Of a stretch of DNA of 64,000 nucleotides, positions 30,841-40,636 are shown in pieces; position 1 is the first letter of the stretch, and each line of letters starts with the position of its first letter. The notes beneath the pieces were generated by a model that searched no databases, was not told the origin of the DNA, and saw only the letters and a list, made by a program, of their open reading frames with translations. A program made the translations under genes and the position numbers. Location of the stretch: contig URAN01000006.1 of NCBI GenBank assembly GCA_900545865.1, positions 15,102 to 79,101 of the forward strand, in the 5' to 3' direction. Source of the DNA: an uncultured Eubacteriales bacterium (GTDB lineage Bacteria > Bacillota > Clostridia > Monoglobales > Monoglobaceae).

Positions 30841-33800
30841 ATGGTACATCCTGTGAAACTGGGCAGAAATACTCGTATGAGTTACGGAAAAATCAACGAG
30901 GTTTTAGAGATGCCCAATCTGATTGAGATTCAGATAAACTCGTATAACTGGTTTCTGAAAGAGGGATTAAAAGAGGTTTTTCATGATGTTTCGCCGATTG
31001 CGGATTATAACGCAAATCTCCTTTTGGAATTCATCGATTACCGTTTGGATGACGAACCTAAGTATGATATAGAAGAGTGTAAGGAAAGAGATGCGACTTA
31101 TGCTGCGCCGCTTCGTGTTAAGGTTCGTCTTATCAATAAGGAATCCGGCGAAATAAAAGAACAGGAAATTTTTATGGGCGATTTTCCGCTTATGACTCCT
31201 TCCGGTACGTTTATTATAAACGGTGCAGAGCGTGTTATCGTGTCACAGCTTGTTCGTGCCCCAAGTGTATACTATTCTCAGGAATTCGATAAGCTGGGTA
31301 AAAAGCTGTTTTCATCACAGGTTATACCCAACAGAGGTGCTTGGCTCGAATACGAAACGGACAGCAATGATATATTCTATGTTCGTATCGACAGAAACAG
31401 AAAGATGCCCGTTACCGTACTTATCCGTGCGCTCGGATTCGGTACGGACGCAAGCATAACCGAGCTTTTCGGCGAGGATGCACGTCTTATTGCAACGATG
31501 GAAAAAGACACTACCACTTCGGTGGATGAGGGTCTTCTTGAAATATACAGAAAACTCCGCCCGGGCGAACCGCCCACGGTTGAGAGTGCAAGTTCTCTTA
31601 TACAAAATCTTTTCTTTGACCCCAAAAGATATGATTTGGCAAGAGTCGGAAGATATAAATTCAATAAAAAACTCCGTCTGTCAAACCGTATTTGCGGATT
31701 TGTTTCGGCACAGACAATTGCAGACCCCGAAACGGGCGAGCTGATTGTCACAGAGGGCGATGTTATAACAAAAGAAATGGCTTTGGCTCTTGAAAAAGCG
31801 AAAGTTAATGATATTGTTCTCGATGTTGACGGTCAAAAAACAAAGGTTATATCTAACAATATGATTGACCTTAATGATTTTGTTGACTATAATTTAAGAG
31901 ATTACGGTATTTACGAAAGAGTAAGAACAATTGTTCTCGATGAAATATTGGAACAATACCCCAATATGAATTCGGATGAGTTCAAACAGGCTCTTTATGA
32001 CAGACGTGACGAGCTTATCCCCAAGCACATCTTAAAAGATGATATTATCGCGTCTATATCATATGTAGGAAACCTCGCGGCAGGTGTCGGCGAGATAGAT
32101 GATATTGACCATTTGGGTAACCGCCGTCTGCGCAGTGTCGGTGAGCTTTTACAGAACCAGTTCCGTATAGGCTTATCGCGTATGGAGCGTGCGGTAAGAG
32201 AACGTATGACAACACAAGACCTTGATACGATTACACCTCAAAATCTGATTAATATCAGACCTGTTACGTCATCGGTTAAAGAGTTCTTCGGTTCGTCACA
32301 GCTTTCACAGTTTATGGATCAGATTAACCCCCTCGGTGAATTGACCCATAAGAGAAGACTGTCGGCACTCGGACCGGGCGGTCTCTCGCGTGAGCGTGCC
32401 GGATTTGAGGTACGTGACGTTCACCACTCGCATTACGGACGTATGTGTCCCATAGAAACACCTGAAGGACCTAATATCGGTCTTATCAACTCGCTCAGCG
32501 GTTATGCAAAAGTAAACGAATACGGATTTATCGAAACACCGTATCGCAGAGTTGATAAAGAAACGGGTATTGTTACAAAAGATGTACAGTATATGACCGC
32601 AGACGTTGAAGAAGGTTTTTATGTTGCACAGGCAACAGAACCTCTCGATGAAAATGACAGATTCGTCAACAAAAAGGTAGTTACCAGATATAAAGATGAA
32701 TTTATCGAAGTGCCGCCGATGCGCGTTGACTATATGGACGTTTCGCCGCGACAGGTTATGTCAATCGCAACGGCGATGATACCGTTCCTTGAAAACGATG
32801 ACGCTAACCGTGCTTTGATGGGTTCGAATATGCAGCGTCAGGCTGTTCCACTGCTTATGCCGGAATCTCCGATTGTCGGAACGGGTATGGAATACAAGGC
32901 GGCTCGCGATTCGGGTGTTTGTATTCTTGCGAAAGAGGGTGGTGTTGTCGATAAAGTATCGGCAACAGAAATTGTCATAAAGAATGACGAACATAAAAAG
33001 GATAAATACAAGCTTATCAAATATACACGTTCGAACCAAGGAACGTGCGTCAACCAAAGACCTATCGTTTCTGAGGGTGAAAGAGTCGAAAAGGGCGATA
33101 TTATCGCCGACGGACCGTCAACAAAGAACGGCGAAATAGGCTTGGGACGTAATATTCTTATAGGATTTATGACTTGGGAAGGTTATAACTATGAGGATGC
33201 TATCTTGCTTAACGAACAGCTTGTAAAAGATGATATATTCACCTCAATTCATATAGAGGAATACGAAATAGAAGCGCGCGAAACCAAACTTGGCCCGGAA
33301 GAAATAACAAGGGATATTCCGAATGTAGGTGAGGACAGTCTCAGAGATTTGGATGAGAGAGGTATTATCCGAATCGGTGCAGAGGTCGGTGCCGGAGATA
33401 TTCTTGTCGGAAAGGTTACACCAAAGGGTGAAACCGAGCTTACGGCTGAGGAAAGACTTTTGCGTGCGATATTCGGCGAAAAGGCAAGAGAAGTACGTGA
33501 TACTTCGCTTAAAGTTCCTCACGGTGAATATGGTATTATAGTAGATGTAAAAGTGTTTACAAGAGCAAACGGTGATGATATGCCGCCGGGTGTTACACAA
33601 ATTGTACGTTGTTATATCGCGCAAAAGAGGAAAATCTCTGTCGGCGATAAAATGGCGGGTCGTCACGGTAATAAGGGCGTTATTTCGCGTATTCTTCCCG
33701 AGGAAGATATGCCGTTCCTGCCTGACGGAACACCTCTCCAGATTGTCTTGAACCCGTTGGGCGTACCTTCGCGTATGAACATCGGTCAGGTATTGGAGGT

Positions 33801-34614
33801 GCATCTCGGATATGCCGCAAAAGCACTGGGGTGGAAGATTGCTACACCTGTTTTTGACGGTGCAACCGAGGAAGATATTGTTGAGGCTCTTGAAAAAGCA
33901 GGTCTTGACAAAACGGGAAAAACCCTTTTGTATGACGGACGTACCGGTGAACCGTTTGATAATCCGGTAACGGTCGGATATATGCATTATCTTAAACTTG
34001 CTCACTTGGTTGACGACAAGATTCACGCTCGTTCAACCGGTCCGTACTCTCTCGTTACGCAGCAGCCGCTCGGCGGTAAGGCACAGTTCGGCGGACAGCG
34101 TTTCGGTGAGATGGAGGTTTGGGCGCTTGAGGCTTACGGCGCGGCCTATACCCTTCAGGAAATCCTGACGGTTAAATCCGATGACGTTGTCGGCCGTGTT
34201 AAGACGTATGAGGCCATCGTTAAGGGCGAAAACGTACCCGAACCGGGTGTTCCGGAATCGTTTAAGGTTCTTATTAAAGAATTACAGAGCCTTGCTCTCG
34301 ATATGAAAGTATTGGATAAGGATAATAACGAAATCATTCTTAAAGAATCGATTGACGATGACGATATTGATTTGCCGGTTAATATTTCGGATGCCGAAAA
34401 GGATGAACTCGAAGAGAACAGCGAGTTGGAAACAGATTACGATGATTCGGAACTCGATGATATAATCGGCGATGACGAGAACGATGATGATGATTTGATG
34501 GCGTCGATAATAGGTGAAGAATCCGACGACATAGATTATCTCGATGCCGAAGGTCTTGAATCTCTCGACAGCATTGCGGAAGACGAAGATACGGATGATG
34601 ATGAATTATACTGA
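30841..34614 (+). CDS. rpoB: RNA polymerase beta subunit RpoB
   Basis: The beta subunit (1257 residues) is complete. The rifampicin pocket SSQLSQFMDQINPLGELTHK-RRLSALGPGGL keeps the common resistance positions (D516, H526, S531 in E. coli numbering). The zinc-free C-terminal clamp GGKAQFGGQRFGEMEVWALE is present. The last ~85 residues form a strongly acidic Asp/Glu-rich tail that goes beyond the usual end of the protein. ATG 30841 has GAGGTGAG upstream; a GTG at 30829 is the other possible start. It has its own promoter rather than following rplJL. Confidence 0.98.
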   Translation: MVHPVKLGRNTRMSYGKINEVLEMPNLIEIQINSYNWFLKEGLKEVFHDVSPIADYNANLLLEFIDYRLDDEPKYDIEECKERDATYAAPLRVKVRLINKESGEIKEQEIFMGDFPLMTPSGTFIINGAERVIVSQLVRAPSVYYSQEFDKLGKKLFSSQVIPNRGAWLEYETDSNDIFYVRIDRNRKMPVTVLIRALGFGTDASITELFGEDARLIATMEKDTTTSVDEGLLEIYRKLRPGEPPTVESASSLIQNLFFDPKRYDLARVGRYKFNKKLRLSNRICGFVSAQTIADPETGELIVTEGDVITKEMALALEKAKVNDIVLDVDGQKTKVISNNMIDLNDFVDYNLRDYGIYERVRTIVLDEILEQYPNMNSDEFKQALYDRRDELIPKHILKDDIIASISYVGNLAAGVGEIDDIDHLGNRRLRSVGELLQNQFRIGLSRMERAVRERMTTQDLDTITPQNLINIRPVTSSVKEFFGSSQLSQFMDQINPLGELTHKRRLSALGPGGLSRERAGFEVRDVHHSHYGRMCPIETPEGPNIGLINSLSGYAKVNEYGFIETPYRRVDKETGIVTKDVQYMTADVEEGFYVAQATEPLDENDRFVNKKVVTRYKDEFIEVPPMRVDYMDVSPRQVMSIATAMIPFLENDDANRALMGSNMQRQAVPLLMPESPIVGTGMEYKAARDSGVCILAKEGGVVDKVSATEIVIKNDEHKKDKYKLIKYTRSNQGTCVNQRPIVSEGERVEKGDIIADGPSTKNGEIGLGRNILIGFMTWEGYNYEDAILLNEQLVKDDIFTSIHIEEYEIEARETKLGPEEITRDIPNVGEDSLRDLDERGIIRIGAEVGAGDILVGKVTPKGETELTAEERLLRAIFGEKAREVRDTSLKVPHGEYGIIVDVKVFTRANGDDMPPGVTQIVRCYIAQKRKISVGDKMAGRHGNKGVISRILPEEDMPFLPDGTPLQIVLNPLGVPSRMNIGQVLEVHLGYAAKALGWKIATPVFDGATEEDIVEALEKAGLDKTGKTLLYDGRTGEPFDNPVTVGYMHYLKLAHLVDDKIHARSTGPYSLVTQQPLGGKAQFGGQRFGEMEVWALEAYGAAYTLQEILTVKSDDVVGRVKTYEAIVKGENVPEPGVPESFKVLIKELQSLALDMKVLDKDNNEIILKESIDDDDIDLPVNISDAEKDELEENSELETDYDDSELDDIIGDDENDDDDLMASIIGEESDDIDYLDAEGLESLDSIAEDEDTDDDELY

Positions 34615-34700
34615 TTCGGTATTTATAATATAAGATTGATTGTCTGTCAATCTCACGGCAGACAGCGTGTGAATATGTGAGACGGAAAGGTAGATTCAAT

Positions 34701-37700
34701 ATGAGTGAATATCAGAATAGTGAAAATCAAAAAAGCGAATATCAAAATTTTGACGCTATTCAAATCGGTCTTGCTTCACCCGAAAAGATCAGAGAATGGT
34801 CGCGCGGCGAAGTAAAAAAACCGGAAACTATAAATTACAGAACTCTAAAGCCCGAAAAAGACGGCTTATTCTGTGAGCGCATATTCGGTCCGCAAAAGGA
34901 CTGGGAGTGTCATTGCGGAAAGTATAAAAGAGTGCGTTATAAGGGCGTTGTTTGTGACCGCTGCGGTGTTGAGGTTACGCGTTCAAAGGTTCGGCGTGAA
35001 CGTATGGGTCATATCGAGCTGGCTGTTCCCGTATCGCATATTTGGTATTTTAAGGGAATACCGAGCCGCTTGGGACTTATCCTTGATATGTCACCGCGTG
35101 CGCTTGAAAAAGTTTTGTACTTTGCGGCGTATGTGGTTATAGATCCGGGCAAAACGACTCTCAGCAAGAACCAGATTTTGTCTGAAAAAGAATATACTGA
35201 AAATTATGAAAAATACGGCGATGTATTCCGTGCCGGAATGGGCGCCGAGGCTATTCTTGAAATGTTACAGGCTATAGACCTCGATAAACTTTATGATGAG
35301 TTGCGCGCCGATTTGGACGGAGCAAAGGGTCAAAAGAAGATTCGTACCGTTCGCCGTTTGGAAGTTGTTGAGGCGTTCCGTCATTCGGGCAATAAACCCG
35401 AATGGATGATACTTACCGTTATTCCGGTAATACCGCCCGAAATAAGACCTATGGTACAGCTTGATGGCGGTCGTTTTGCAACATCCGACCTTAACGACCT
35501 TTACAGACGTGTAATAAACAGAAATAACAGATTAAAGCGTCTTTTGGATTTGGACGCACCCGAAATAATAGTAAGAAACGAAAAACGTATGCTGCAAGAG
35601 GCGGTTGACGCTCTTATTGATAACGGCCGCAGAGGCAGACCCGTAACCGGTCCGAGCAACCGTCCGCTCAAATCCCTTTCGGATATGTTAAAGGGTAAAC
35701 AGGGACGTTTCCGTCAGAACCTTTTGGGTAAGCGTGTTGACTATTCGGGCCGTTCCGTTATAGTGGTAGGTCCTGAACTTAAGATTTATCAGTGCGGACT
35801 TCCCAAAAAGATGGCGCTTGAACTGTTCAAGCCGTTCGTGATGAAAAAACTTGTATCGGACGGGCTTGCGCATAACATAAAATCGGCAAAGAGAAAGGTT
35901 GAACGTGTTCAGCCCGAAGTATGGGATGTATTGGAAGATGTAATATCAGAGCATCCCGTTCTGTTGAACCGTGCACCTACTCTGCACAGGCTTGGTATTC
36001 AGGCATTTGAACCCGTTTTGGTTGAGGGTAAGGCGTTAAAGCTGCATCCTCTCGTTTGTACGGCGTTTAATGCTGACTTTGACGGTGACCAGATGGCTGT
36101 TCACCTTCCGCTTTCGACCGAGGCACAGGCAGAGGCGAGATTCCTTATGTTGTCCGCCAACAACCTTATCAAACCTCAGGACGGAAAGCCTGTAACCGTA
36201 CCGACACAGGATATGGTTCTCGGAAGCTATTATCTGACATTAAAAGACGATACCGAGATTGGTACAGGCAAGGTATTTTCAAGCAGAGAAGAGGCTGTTT
36301 TGGCTTATAACAACCATGCGGTCGGACTGCACGCGCCGATTAAGGTCAGAGTGACAAAGATTATAAACGGCTTGCCGCGGACAGGTATGATTGATGCCAC
36401 TGTCGGACGGCTCATATTTAATGAAAAGATTCCTCAAGATTTGGGATTTGTTAACAGAGATGACCCGTCAAAGGTGTTTGAACTTGAAATAGGTGACGGC
36501 GTTCTTAAAAAGCCGGCGGTTAAAGAGGCAATCAATGATAATGTTGAACCGGGTGTTGATAAAAAGCTGCTCGGAAAGATTATTAACGCTTCGATAAAAA
36601 TTCACGGAATTACCGAGACGGCAACTTTGCTTGACAACATAAAAGCAATGGGATATAAGTATTCCACGATAGGTGCAATAACCGTCTGCGTTGACGATAT
36701 GAAGATACCTGAGGCAAAACAGGCGTTGCTTGCCGAGGCGGAAGAAAAAGTTGACAAGGTTATGAGAAAATACCGCAGAGGTCTTTTGACCGATGAAGAA
36801 CGGCATCGTCATATAATTGCTATCTGGAGCGAAACGTCGAATCGAGTAACTGACGCAATGATGGATAACCTTAAACAGCTCAATCCTATATATATGATGG
36901 CGAACTCCGGTGCTCGTGGTAGTGTAAACCAGATGCGTCAGCTCGCCGCGATGCGCGGACTTATGGCGGATACATCGGGTCGTACAATCGAGATTCCGAT
37001 TCGTTCGAACTTCCGTGAGGGTCTTACCGTCCTTGAATACTTTATTTCTACTCACGGTGCGCGTAAGGGTCTTACCGATACCGCGCTGCGTACAGCCGAC
37101 TCGGGTTACTTAACTCGTCGTCTGGTTGACGTATCGCAAGACGTAATAGTTCGTGAAGAAGATTGCGGAACTCGTGACGGAATTATCGTTTCGGATATTC
37201 GTGACGGAAACGAAATTATCGAACCGTTGATTGACCGACTTGAAGGCAGAACCACAACCGAAGCGATTGTCAACCCCGAAACAGGTGAATTCATCATAGG
37301 CGAAAACGAGATGATTTCGGCTGCTAAGGCTAAACAAATAGTTGCCGCAGGAATTAAAGAAGTTAAAATCCGTTCTGTTGTTAAGTGCCGCAGCAAAATC
37401 GGCGTATGTGCTAAATGTTACGGTCATAACCTTTCAAACGGAACGCCGGTTAATGTCGGTGAGGCTGTCGGAATCATTGCCGCACAGTCAATCGGTGAGC
37501 CGGGTACACAGCTTACAATGCGTACATTCCACGCCGGCGGTGTCGCAGGTGATGACATCACACAGGGTCTTCCGCGTGTCGAAGAATTGTTTGAAGCAAG
37601 AAGGCCTAAGGGTGTTGCAATCATATCCGAAATATCGGGTCGTGTTCGTATTACCGAGGTTGCAAACAAGCGTGAAATAATCGTTATGAACGAAGAAACG

Positions 37701-38330
37701 GGCGAATCGGCAACATATATGATACCGTTCGGTTCGAGAATAAAGGTTCGTGACGAACAAGAAATAAATGCAGGTGACCCGTTGACAGAGGGTTCGCTCA
37801 ATCCGCATGATATTCTTGCAATTCTGGGTGCAACCGCCGTACAGAATTACTTTATTCAAGAAGTACAGCGTGTGTACAGATTACAGGGCGTTGATATTAA
37901 TGATAAACACATCGAGGTAATCGTAAGACAGATGATGCACAAAGTTAAGGTTGAATCTGCCGGTGATACCGGATTGCTTACGGGTTCGCTTATAAGCATT
38001 TATGAGCTTGAAGATATAAACAATAAGGTAATATCAGAGGGTGGAGAACCCGCTGAATTCTCGATACAGCTTATGGGTATAACAAAGGCTGCTTTGGCAA
38101 CCGAATCATTCTTATCGGCGGCATCGTTCCAGGAAACAACTCGTGTTCTTACCGATGCGGCAATCAAAGGCAAGAAAGACCCGCTGATTGGCCTTAAAGA
38201 GAACGTTATTATCGGTAAGCTTATTCCTGCCGGAACAGGTATCGGACAGTATAATGAGATTGAGGTTTATCCTACTTTTCAGGCTGCTGAAGAGGAATCT
38301 GAATTGGGCTTAATCGGAAGAAATATCTGA
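34701..38330 (+). CDS. rpoC: RNA polymerase beta' subunit RpoC
   Basis: The beta' subunit (1209 residues) has the N-terminal zinc finger (CHCGKYKRVRYKGVVCDRCG), the catalytic NADFDGDQMAVH loop, the second zinc site (CRSKIGVCAKCYG) and the trigger-loop region GIIAAQSIGEPGTQLTMRTF. It is cotranscribed with rpoB, 86 bases downstream. ATG 34701 has GAAAGGTAG upstream; the first ~20 residues are a Glu/Asn/Gln-rich lead (SEYQNSENQKSEYQN). Confidence 0.98.
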   Translation: MSEYQNSENQKSEYQNFDAIQIGLASPEKIREWSRGEVKKPETINYRTLKPEKDGLFCERIFGPQKDWECHCGKYKRVRYKGVVCDRCGVEVTRSKVRRERMGHIELAVPVSHIWYFKGIPSRLGLILDMSPRALEKVLYFAAYVVIDPGKTTLSKNQILSEKEYTENYEKYGDVFRAGMGAEAILEMLQAIDLDKLYDELRADLDGAKGQKKIRTVRRLEVVEAFRHSGNKPEWMILTVIPVIPPEIRPMVQLDGGRFATSDLNDLYRRVINRNNRLKRLLDLDAPEIIVRNEKRMLQEAVDALIDNGRRGRPVTGPSNRPLKSLSDMLKGKQGRFRQNLLGKRVDYSGRSVIVVGPELKIYQCGLPKKMALELFKPFVMKKLVSDGLAHNIKSAKRKVERVQPEVWDVLEDVISEHPVLLNRAPTLHRLGIQAFEPVLVEGKALKLHPLVCTAFNADFDGDQMAVHLPLSTEAQAEARFLMLSANNLIKPQDGKPVTVPTQDMVLGSYYLTLKDDTEIGTGKVFSSREEAVLAYNNHAVGLHAPIKVRVTKIINGLPRTGMIDATVGRLIFNEKIPQDLGFVNRDDPSKVFELEIGDGVLKKPAVKEAINDNVEPGVDKKLLGKIINASIKIHGITETATLLDNIKAMGYKYSTIGAITVCVDDMKIPEAKQALLAEAEEKVDKVMRKYRRGLLTDEERHRHIIAIWSETSNRVTDAMMDNLKQLNPIYMMANSGARGSVNQMRQLAAMRGLMADTSGRTIEIPIRSNFREGLTVLEYFISTHGARKGLTDTALRTADSGYLTRRLVDVSQDVIVREEDCGTRDGIIVSDIRDGNEIIEPLIDRLEGRTTTEAIVNPETGEFIIGENEMISAAKAKQIVAAGIKEVKIRSVVKCRSKIGVCAKCYGHNLSNGTPVNVGEAVGIIAAQSIGEPGTQLTMRTFHAGGVAGDDITQGLPRVEELFEARRPKGVAIISEISGRVRITEVANKREIIVMNEETGESATYMIPFGSRIKVRDEQEINAGDPLTEGSLNPHDILAILGATAVQNYFIQEVQRVYRLQGVDINDKHIEVIVRQMMHKVKVESAGDTGLLTGSLISIYELEDINNKVISEGGEPAEFSIQLMGITKAALATESFLSAASFQETTRVLTDAAIKGKKDPLIGLKENVIIGKLIPAGTGIGQYNEIEVYPTFQAAEEESELGLIGRNI

Positions 38331-38349
38331 TTTTAAGATTCAGACCTTG

Positions 38350-38378
38350 GCTGAAATACGGTTGAGTTGTATTTCGGC
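38350..38378 (+). promoter_or_regulatory. Hairpin after rpoC
   Basis: GCTGAAATAC pairs with GTATTTCGGC (9-base loop). No T run follows, so it looks like a 3' stabilising or processing stem ahead of the true terminator at 38424. Confidence 0.5.
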
Positions 38379-38423
38379 GGCATACGGATAAAAATCTGTA
38401 TATTAAACATACTCTTTAAAAAC

Positions 38424-38456
38424 AAAAGCGGGCGGCAATATTTGCTGTCCGCTTTT
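38424..38456 (+). terminator. rpoBC terminator, 31 bases before the PPi-PFK start
   Basis: AAAAGCGGGCGGCAA pairs with TTGCTGTCCGCTTTT around a short loop, with the T tract inside the stem end. It may attenuate read-through into the phosphofructokinase gene. Confidence 0.7.
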
Positions 38457-38486
38457 AAATGCAAAAATCAAAACGGAGGTATACCG

Positions 38487-39710
38487 GTGAAAAATGTTAT
38501 AATCGGTCAATCTGGCGGCCCTACAGCGGTGATAAACGCTACTCTTGCGGGTGCGTATACCGAGGCGGTCGCACAGGGTGCGGACAAAGTTTACGGAATG
38601 ATTGGCGGAATACAAGGACTTTTGAATGAAAAATACGCTGATTTGTCACAATATATTATAGGTGACAGGGAGTGCGATATTTTAAAACAAACCCCGTCGG
38701 CGGCGCTCGGAAGCTGTAGGTACAAGCTTCCGAATTATGAGGAAGAGCCGCAGATATATGAAAAACTTTTTAAAATATTGGACAAGCTCGAAATCTTTTG
38801 TTTGGTATATATCGGCGGTAACGATTCAATGGATACCATTGCCAAACTTTCGGAATATGCCAAAAAAATCGGAAGTAATATAAGATTTATGGGTGCGCCG
38901 AAAACGGTTGATAATGACCTTGCGGTAACGGATCATACTCCGGGATTCGGAAGTGCGGCAAAATATATTGCCGCATCGGTAAAAGAAATAATATGCGACA
39001 GCTCGGTTTATGACCTTAAATCCGTTACAGTAATAGAAATAATGGGAAGAAACGCAGGGTGGCTTACCGCATCGGCGGCACTGGCAAAAGATGACGATTG
39101 CTGTGGGGTTGATTTGATTTATCTTCCTGAAACGGCATTTGATATAGAAAAATGTACTGATAAAGTGAAAAAACTGCTTGCCGAAAAAGACACTGTTGTG
39201 CTTGCTGTATCCGAGGCATTGCGCGATTCAAACGGAGAGTATGTTGCGGCGGCAGGGTCAGTATACGCGGGTCTTGACGCATTCGGACATAAAATAATGA
39301 GCGGTACGGGACAATTCTTGGCGAATTATCTCGGAAAAACTCTCGGCGTAAAGGCAAGAGGAATCGAAATCAGTACTCTTCAGCGAAGTGCGGCGCATTT
39401 TGCGTCTAAGCAGGATATTAATGAGGCTGTTGCAACAGGTGCTGCGGCGGTGAAAGCCGCATTTAACGGAAGGACGGCAGAAATGTCGGTGATTCGGCGT
39501 ATTTTCGATAATTCGGAATACGTGTACAGTGTTGAAACGGCGGATATTAAAAGCATAGCCAATATAGAAAAGACTGTGCCGTCCGAATGGATAGTTAATG
39601 ATAATACTTATGTAAGCGATGAGTTTATTAAATATGCACGGCCGTTGATTATGGGCGAGATGAATATCATTTATAAAAACGGTTTGCCGATGCATCTCAA
39701 AATAAAATAG
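38487..39710 (+). CDS. PPi-dependent 6-phosphofructokinase
   Basis: This ~407-residue enzyme phosphorylates fructose-6-phosphate. The motifs GGNDSMDTIAKL (Asp where ATP enzymes have Gly) and GAPKTVDNDL (Lys at the second diagnostic position) mark the pyrophosphate-using type, common in anaerobic Clostridia. Further motifs are EIMGRNAGWL and GKTLGVKARGIE. The start is GTG 38487 with ACGGAGG seven bases upstream; a longer frame back to 38367 would run through the terminator and is not credible. Confidence 0.92.
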   Translation: MKNVIIGQSGGPTAVINATLAGAYTEAVAQGADKVYGMIGGIQGLLNEKYADLSQYIIGDRECDILKQTPSAALGSCRYKLPNYEEEPQIYEKLFKILDKLEIFCLVYIGGNDSMDTIAKLSEYAKKIGSNIRFMGAPKTVDNDLAVTDHTPGFGSAAKYIAASVKEIICDSSVYDLKSVTVIEIMGRNAGWLTASAALAKDDDCCGVDLIYLPETAFDIEKCTDKVKKLLAEKDTVVLAVSEALRDSNGEYVAAAGSVYAGLDAFGHKIMSGTGQFLANYLGKTLGVKARGIEISTLQRSAAHFASKQDINEAVATGAAAVKAAFNGRTAEMSVIRRIFDNSEYVYSVETADIKSIANIEKTVPSEWIVNDNTYVSDEFIKYARPLIMGEMNIIYKNGLPMHLKIK

Positions 39711-39802
39711 GACAAGTAATCATTGAAAATTTGAATTTAAAGTTTTTATGTAATATATGTGCGAAAATCAATCGGTGTTTACTTTAAGAAAGGAAAATAA
39801 AA

Positions 39803-40057
39803 ATGGATAAATACAGTTATAAAACACACGGAACGTGTTCGAGAGAAATTGATTTTGAAGTTGACGGAAATACAGTACACAATGTAAAATTCTGCGGCGG
39901 ATGCAGCGGAAACACTCAAGGTGTTCAAAAACTCGCTGAGGGAATGGATATAGATAAGCTTATATCTCTGCTCAGCGGTATTGATTGCAACGGCAGGGGA
40001 ACATCATGTCCCGACCAGCTTGCAAAGGCGCTTTTGGAATATAAAAATTCAAAATAG
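39803..40057 (+). CDS. TSCPD-domain protein (TIGR03905-like)
   Basis: This 84-residue protein belongs to the small TSCPD family named after its ending (GTSCPDQLAKALLEY). It has five conserved cysteines (HGTCSREI, FCGGCSGNTQG, IDCNGRGTSC). The same domain sits at the end of B12-dependent ribonucleotide reductases, where its cysteines act in redox turnover; the stand-alone form is not characterised. AAGAAAGGA is upstream of the start. Confidence 0.85.
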   Translation: MDKYSYKTHGTCSREIDFEVDGNTVHNVKFCGGCSGNTQGVQKLAEGMDIDKLISLLSGIDCNGRGTSCPDQLAKALLEYKNSK

Positions 40058-40073
40058 AACGGTAGGGATAATT

Positions 40074-40604
40074 ATGTATGATAAAAAAGCGGAAAGAGCA
40101 AGGCGGTTGTTTAAAGAGGGGTATAATTGCGCCCAGGCAGTGGTAGGAGCGTTTGCAGGAGAGATGGGGATGGATTTTGATACCGCGATAAAACTTGCGT
40201 CGTCTTTCGGCGGCGGAATGGGCAGAATGAGAGAAGTATGCGGTGCGGTATCGGGAATGTTTATTGTTGCCGGAGTGCTTTACGGATATTCCGACCCGAA
40301 AGATAAAGAGGCAAAGGACAAGCATTATGCCTTGATACAAGAATTAGCGGAGCAGTTTAAGAACAGTAACGGTTCGATAATTTGTAAAAATCTTTTGACG
40401 GGTACAAATTTAGAACCTAATGTCCTTAAAATTAAAGTGAATGAAGATGAAAAGCGAGAAATTGACTCAACACCCGTTTCAACGCCGAGAACCGCGGAAT
40501 TTTATCGAAAGAGACCTTGTGACGAGCTTGTTTGGCGCGCGGCAAATATCTTGCATCAGCTTATTATAGCTGATGGTGACCCAAATCAGCAGGTACATTT
40601 TTAA
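40074..40604 (+). CDS. C-GCAxxG-C-C family protein (putative redox protein)
   Basis: This ~176-residue protein belongs to the C_GCAxxG_C_C family: GYNCAQAVVGAF, then FGGGMGRMREVCGAVSGMF, and C-terminal cysteines (SIICKNLL, RPCDELV). Members are found in anaerobes and are thought to bind a metal or Fe-S centre. ATG 40074 has GGTAGGGA upstream. It follows the TSCPD gene by 17 bases, probably in one operon. Confidence 0.85.
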   Translation: MYDKKAERARRLFKEGYNCAQAVVGAFAGEMGMDFDTAIKLASSFGGGMGRMREVCGAVSGMFIVAGVLYGYSDPKDKEAKDKHYALIQELAEQFKNSNGSIICKNLLTGTNLEPNVLKIKVNEDEKREIDSTPVSTPRTAEFYRKRPCDELVWRAANILHQLIIADGDPNQQVHF

Positions 40605-40636
40605 CGTATCGGATAATAGAGAGAGGATGTTATAAA

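Noticed and set aside
32280..32420. Ile at the position equivalent to E. coli Asn518 in the rifampicin pocket
   Set aside because: This position varies naturally among Clostridia; the main resistance positions are unchanged.
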